Shown here: positions 58,952-64,000 of the stretch, one piece after another | Layout: each line of letters starts with the position of its first letter | Numbering within the stretch: the stretch's first letter is position 1 | Assembly (NCBI GenBank): GCA_029532415.1 | Contig: JAQOTA010000050.1 | Span: 2,418,001-2,482,000, forward strand | DNA: 64,000 nt | Direction: 5' to 3' | Source of the DNA: Marasmius tenuissimus | Taxonomy: Eukaryota > Basidiomycota > Agaricomycetes > Agaricales > Marasmiaceae | Translations under genes and position numbers: made by a program | The notes under the pieces: model-generated | Told to the model about the DNA's origin: nothing | Database searches by the model: none | What the model saw: only the letters and a program-made list of their open reading frames with translations

Positions 58952-61900
58952 ATGGATGTCGTGAATAAGGTTGTGGAATATCTGTCTCGGTGGAAAAAGG
59001 GCGGAGACGTTGAATGGTATGGTTTACTAGTCGCGTGGTTCATTTCCTTCAGCTAATACCCTCGGCAGTCGCCAGTTACTCATTGGCCCTCATTCCAATC
59101 CCTCTGATCCAGCATCCATTGACGTCTCAGCTGCCGTCTATGAAGCTCTTCTGTCTTCCACGCTGGTAGCTCGCCCTCCAAAACATGCGTTGGCCGTGGA
59201 TGACTTCGTCTCTTTCGTTCAATCTGTCTTCGAACACCTTCCTTCGACCTCCTCAGCCATACGTTCTTCCAACTCGTCGGTTTTTGGAGAACAGGTAGTC
59301 GACATAGTGTGGTCTCTGGATGCCGAGCTCGACGAAATCTTTTATGACGCAAAGGCGCTCATTACGAGTTGCGGAGAGCAGACTGGGGACAAAGTCTCCT
59401 CGCTGGTAGCACCTGCAAGCAAGGTCAAGCAAAATGTCGAAGCAGATAAGGCTACTATTGCAAGTGTGGTGAAAAAGCTCTTGGTGCGTGACTTGATTTC
59501 TTCAACCTGAAGAGTTCCAATGTCGACATTATCAGACGCTCGGCATTCTCGATGCGACTTGCTGTCGGGAGCGGCTGGATTCGGCAATTCTGGAGAGTGT
59601 TGGTCTCATAACGGATAAAGCGGCGCTAGACAAAAAAGAGATAAGGACGAGAACTGCTCTATTGTACGCCGCCTCATACAAGTTCTGACCTCCACGTCTT
59701 CTCATTGCTCATATTCGCAGCTATAAGCAGAACAAGTTCAACTTGTTGCGAGAACAATCAGAAGGTTACAGCAAACTCACAGTCGAACTCACGAGTAATC
59801 TGGGCCCAGCGCATGCTTCGGGTACCGGCCGACCCCTTGAGACCTTCGAATCAATCTTGGAGCGCGCTCGCCCGGTCTGGGAGAAGATCATCAGTCTCAT
59901 AGGCTATTTCGACCTGGATCCTAATAAAGCACTCGACATCATCTTAGATGTCATGTCAGTGCATCTCGCATCCCATTACACTTTCTTTATCGCCCTCCTT
60001 TCACATTCACCGTGGTTCCAATCCAGCGTGGAACGAGTCAACTTGAAGGACGAAACTATGTCGGCAGATCCACCAGTTGGGCAGTACCAGGGAAAAACTT
60101 TGGATGAAGTGCTTTCCTTGGCGGATAGACGGTCAAGACGTGCAACCACGAAGAAAGGTCCCAGCGTTCTAGCGCAAGTCCTCGGGTTCAAACTCGCGCA
60201 TTACCAGGTGCGATTTTTCACAAGTTGACACGGGATATTGTTGTCTAAACACATCCAACAGTCCCCCGATGTTCACGAACAGCCTCCAAAATCGCTTTAT
60301 CTCACCGCGGCAATCCTGATAAGAGAGGGTTTCATTGAGTTGGAAGATTTGTATCCTCATGTGCGCTACCTTCTTATGTTTCCTTCATATGCCACTCATT
60401 ATTTACCAGCTTTCACCGAGTGACAACGACATGAGCAAAGCACATGATGCGTACAAGAAGGACGTCGAAAACAGGATACAGGGCGCAAAATTCAGCCAGT
60501 TGGCAATGGCCGCGCCACTTGAGTCCAGTTCGAATACCTCTTCTAAGTCCAAGACACCAGCTCCAGCACCCAGTGAACCCAAGAAACCTGAGAACAAGGA
60601 CCTACGGAACCAAAAGGCTGACCTTGTTTCTGCCCTACTGTCCGTTGGCTCATTGAAATCAGCTATCGCGATCATATCAAAGTTTCCGTGGCTTGTGGAC
60701 GCCCACCCGGAAATAGCTGACTTGATGATTCGAGTGTTATCGTACTCCCTAGAGCCGTTGTATCAGTCGGAGCTCGTCACGAAGGGTCGGGCACCTGGAT
60801 TCTCTCAGTCTCGCCCCAGATACGGTACGACTGGTTTGGTCCAACCGGGTCCCAAAAAGCAACTCTTGACTCTCTGTGCCCCAACCCCTCCTTGCACTCA
60901 CACTATCGATTTCGTCTTCTTTTTCCCTGACTGGGCTGAGCTCATACCGCTCTCCACTTGTATGGAGGACTTGGTGGATGTTATAGAGCCCCTTATGCGG
61001 TTCGTTGGCCTCCATGTCTCACGAGACCCTCTATTCCTTGCCAAGTTCGTCAGGCTTGGTCGTAAGCAGCTGTCCGTTATTGTCAGTGACCCATCGTTCG
61101 TACGAGATTTGGACATAGCTCATCTGCATTTCCTTTGTAGGCACCCACCGACTCACAGACTAGCGAAGAAGATCCGGTCCGTGCATTTTGGTTCCAGGCT
61201 GCTCGACTTTATCTGCTACCAGCGCTACCTTTGATCAGAGGGAATGCTGTTTGTGCGGTCGACGTTTATAACATCATCAAGACGTTCGATGTCACCGCAA
61301 GATGGAAGCTGTACGGTGAATGGAGGTCGTCGACATACAAGTCGCATCCCGAACTTCGTATCCGGCAAGTCCAAGCTGACAGGGAATCGAAGGGTATTTT
61401 GAGGCGACTCTCGCTGAATACCATCGACTCCCTTGCTGGCCCTGTCGCCAAGTTGTGCCATTCAAACCCCTGTATCTTCCTCACGAATTGTGTGAACCAG
61501 GTCATGGCTTACGACAACTTGGCACAGGTTGTGATATTAGCTCTTCGCTATGTTACTCTCTTTGGGTTTGACATCTTGGTCTTCATCATCCTGGATGCGC
61601 TTTCCAACCCCAACAAAGATCGAGTAAAGGATGATGGCGTCAACACGTCGGATTGGTTGCTCAGTGCGTAGTCATCGTTTGCATATGTTCGCTTCAAAGC
61701 TGATCAATATTATTCCTCCAGGTCTTGCATCATTTGCAGGAATGGTTTTCAGGCGATTCGGGACCGACTTGGGCCCGTACCTCAAGTATATCGTCCATCA
61801 GCTCCAACAGGGTCAAACTACCGAAATTGTTGTACTTCGGGAACTTATATGGAAAATGGCGGGTATCGAGCCATTGCCAAGTCTGTCTGACGCACAGGTC

Positions 61901-64000
61901 ATCGCAATGGCGGGTGGACCGGCGTTGCGCATTGAGGCCATTGCTTCGAATACACGTGGGGCTAGGCTTGAGCCAGGTGACGCCACTTTGAAAGCCCCCC
62001 AGAGGCTCGGGAGAGCACTTGTCGAAGGGTCCTTGGCGCTCCCTCTCCTCATTCAAGTCGCTCAGCAAAGGCAGTCGGCGATTTTCCAGGCAAGAGATGC
62101 TCATCTGAAGTCCCTGGCAAGTCTGTATGACACGGTGAGAAACCACCAATCCTAAGTCAAGCTCGGTTCTAACAATGCTTTGTAGACTCACGGTGTTCTT
62201 CTTCAATATCTGGAACTTCTCACCACGCCTCAAGTTGTTTCGGCACAAGATTATGGTACCAAGATTCTCCCCGCTCTCGGTGATCTCGGCGAGCTGTACG
62301 GCATCTCTCCTTCGATATGCATGCAAATCATGAGGCCTGTGCTGCGTGACCAACTTCTGGTAATGCAACTATATCGTTTGTCTCGACTTCGCTCACTCCT
62401 ATGTTTTAGCAAACTGCTCTGAAAATGGTCGAAGAGGAACGCAAGGTCAACGAAGAGGCGGAGAAGCGCTTGAAGGAGAAATTGACAGCCAAACGGGAGA
62501 CGACCTCGAGAGTTGCATCTCCAGCACTCGCCAGCAAGGATAGCTCCGAGAGCGCCCCTGAGTCCAAGCCCAATCCTGTTGACAACAGTGAAGATGTATC
62601 AATGGAGCCGGAACCGAAGTCAGCTCCAGAGGTATGAAGGTTCACGTGTATGGGACGAATATCGACTCAATCTTACTTTCAGAGTCCATGGTTGCCGCAG
62701 CTCGCTGCTCTGTTTGACGAAGTCAAACGAATCATTCCTCCTCATGTGTATGACATCCTGGGGTGAGAAAATGGTTCAGCATACTCTACTCATCGTACTC
62801 ATATCGTCACAGCCCTGGCTTCTACCTCACATTCTGGCAACTCTCGACATACGACCTATCGCCCCCTGGCTCGAGGTACGACGAGGAGGTGGCCACTCTT
62901 CGAACTCTGATACGACAAGAGGATGCGAAATATATCGCTGCCGATCGCTCTGCTGACCGCTCGCGACGCCAGTCGGCTAATGTCCATCGACTTCGTCGTG
63001 ATCGATATACGACATTCGTGGATACCCTCACTCAAGAGTTCAAGGAGCAGACCGTTTCCCGTGTATTCACCTTGAAGCGGCTTTCGCGGGAAAAACAGCA
63101 CTGGTTCCCTAATGGTCAGTTTTGGAATTCTCCCTCCCTCTCCGTTGATGTCTGATTGTTTTCTGCAGGGTGGAAGAAGGCGAATGCTCTCTTGGACGTT
63201 CTCATTGAGCATTGCTTACAACCGCGGTGTCTGTTGTCGCCTATGGATGCCGACTTTTGTGCTCAATTCGTAAAGGTGATGCACACCCAAGGCACGCCAG
63301 GTTTCTACACCCTTTCGTGCTATGACAAGGTGTGTACAAACCTTCCCAGTGCCTTTTCAGTTAGCTAACCATAACTCTCAAGCTTCTCGGAGACGCAGCG
63401 AAGGTCATTATCTTCTCGTGCAGTGAATATGAGGCTCGAAACTACGGTAAGAGTGTTTGTTTACTTTGCACGCCTTCTTGGCTGACAGGTACTTTAGGAC
63501 GTTTCCTACTGGGATTGCTCACAGACCTATCGAAATGGCATCAAGACGAACAAGCATATATCCAGGATAATCGTTCCAAGGTCGGAGGGAAGACAATTCT
63601 GCATTCTGGCCTCCAGACCAAGTATCAGATTCCGATGCCACCAGAGAACCAGTTAAAATGGAGAGAATTCAAAACCATCCTTCGCAAATGGCACAAGAAG
63701 TTAACCAACGTGAGTAGATTATAGCATGTCAATGGGGGGATATGCTCATCTCCCTCAGGCGTTCGTGGAATGCATCCAAACACGCGAATACATGCATGTG
63801 TACAATGCAATCATCGTCTTGAAGGAAATTCTTCCCGTTTTCCCCGTCGCCTCCGTTTATATCGAAGGCGGTGCGCTACTTGACCGTGCTGTCGATCAAT
63901 TCCAAGAAAAGGAAGATCGTGACAACCTCAAGATTCTTGCTAAGGCGTGAGTTCGTCATCGAGCTTGCCTTTTCTCTCATTAATAGGGTAATAGTTACTC
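58952..64000 (+). CDS. THO2: THO complex subunit Tho2 (5' part, runs off the window)
   Basis: Large scaffold of the THO/TREX complex, which couples transcription to mRNP assembly and export and limits R-loops. The window holds more than 1300 codons in many exons; the 3' end is missing. The first exon starts MDVVNKVVEYLSRWKKGGD. Diagnostic Tho2 blocks: KQNKFNLLREQSEGYSKLTV, LIGYFDLDPNKALDIILDVM, SKSLYLTAAILIREGFIEL-like segment before LSPSD, VYNIIKTFDVTARWKLYGEW, FLTNCVNQVMAYDNLAQVVI, DWLLSLASFAGMVFRRFGTD, VARPVL-type segment ending in DQLL, and SRVFTLKRLSREKQHWFPNG. An internal charged linker (about 62420-62630) is rich in Glu, Lys, Ser and Pro. The last visible exon ends at about 63948 with a GTGAGT donor. 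Confidence 0.9.

Overview
The window is nuclear DNA of a filamentous basidiomycete, most likely an Agaricomycete (mushroom-forming class). Genes are dense on both strands and cut by many 44-75 nt spliceosomal introns (GTRNGT donors, CTRAY-like branch sites). The conserved proteins are fungal (Bem1, Cdc14, Not3, Mrc1, Tho2). Two multi-pass membrane protein families that I know mainly from mushroom genomes (DUF6534-type and an unnamed seven-helix family) are present. I see no rRNA, convincing tRNA, CRISPR array or transposase. All exon models were made by eye from frame continuity, splice signals and protein-family motifs, and should be checked against RNA-seq.

Layout. 0.3-7.5 kb: SAM50 (mitochondrial outer-membrane assembly), CDC14 phosphatase, HEM12 (heme synthesis) and, divergent from it, SHG1 of the COMPASS/Set1 complex. 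7.6-16.5 kb is an accessory block: a cytochrome P450 and a DUF6534 seven-helix protein on the minus strand, and a second seven-helix protein on the plus strand. These three genes are broken into 11, 24 and 13 exons, several only 10-21 nt long, so they almost vanish in a plain ORF view. 16.9-28.2 kb: BEM1 polarity scaffold, NOT3 of CCR4-NOT, a divergent mitochondrial pair (MRPL12 and NDUFA12), L-2-hydroxyglutarate dehydrogenase and RPL3. 28.6-35 kb: a PPR-like protein, an AMMECR1 protein, an unusual Rab GTPase and RPS7. 35.7-38 kb and 50.7-52.9 kb: two diverged paralogues of a CAX-type cation/proton exchanger. Between them lie TTC4/CNS1, an EH-domain endocytic protein with an apparent frameshift, MRC1 (claspin), a doubtful small membrane-protein gene and tafazzin. 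54.5-64 kb: an orphan membrane protein, an intergenic stretch rich in the pentamer ATACC, a C2H2 zinc-finger protein, a gene-free stretch and the 5' part of THO2, which runs off the right edge.

How the genes work together. Most are housekeeping genes. At least six or seven act in mitochondria (SAM50, MRPL12, NDUFA12, L2HGDH, probably the PPR-like protein, TAZ1), and HEM12 feeds heme to them; MRPL12 and NDUFA12 share a 184-bp divergent promoter. CDC14, MRC1, NOT3, SHG1 and THO2 belong to cell-cycle, checkpoint and gene-expression machinery. The P450 plus two serpentine proteins form the only lineage-specific cluster and are the best candidates for undescribed biology, followed by the two exchangers with altered catalytic motifs and the Rab carrying a long proline-rich insertion.
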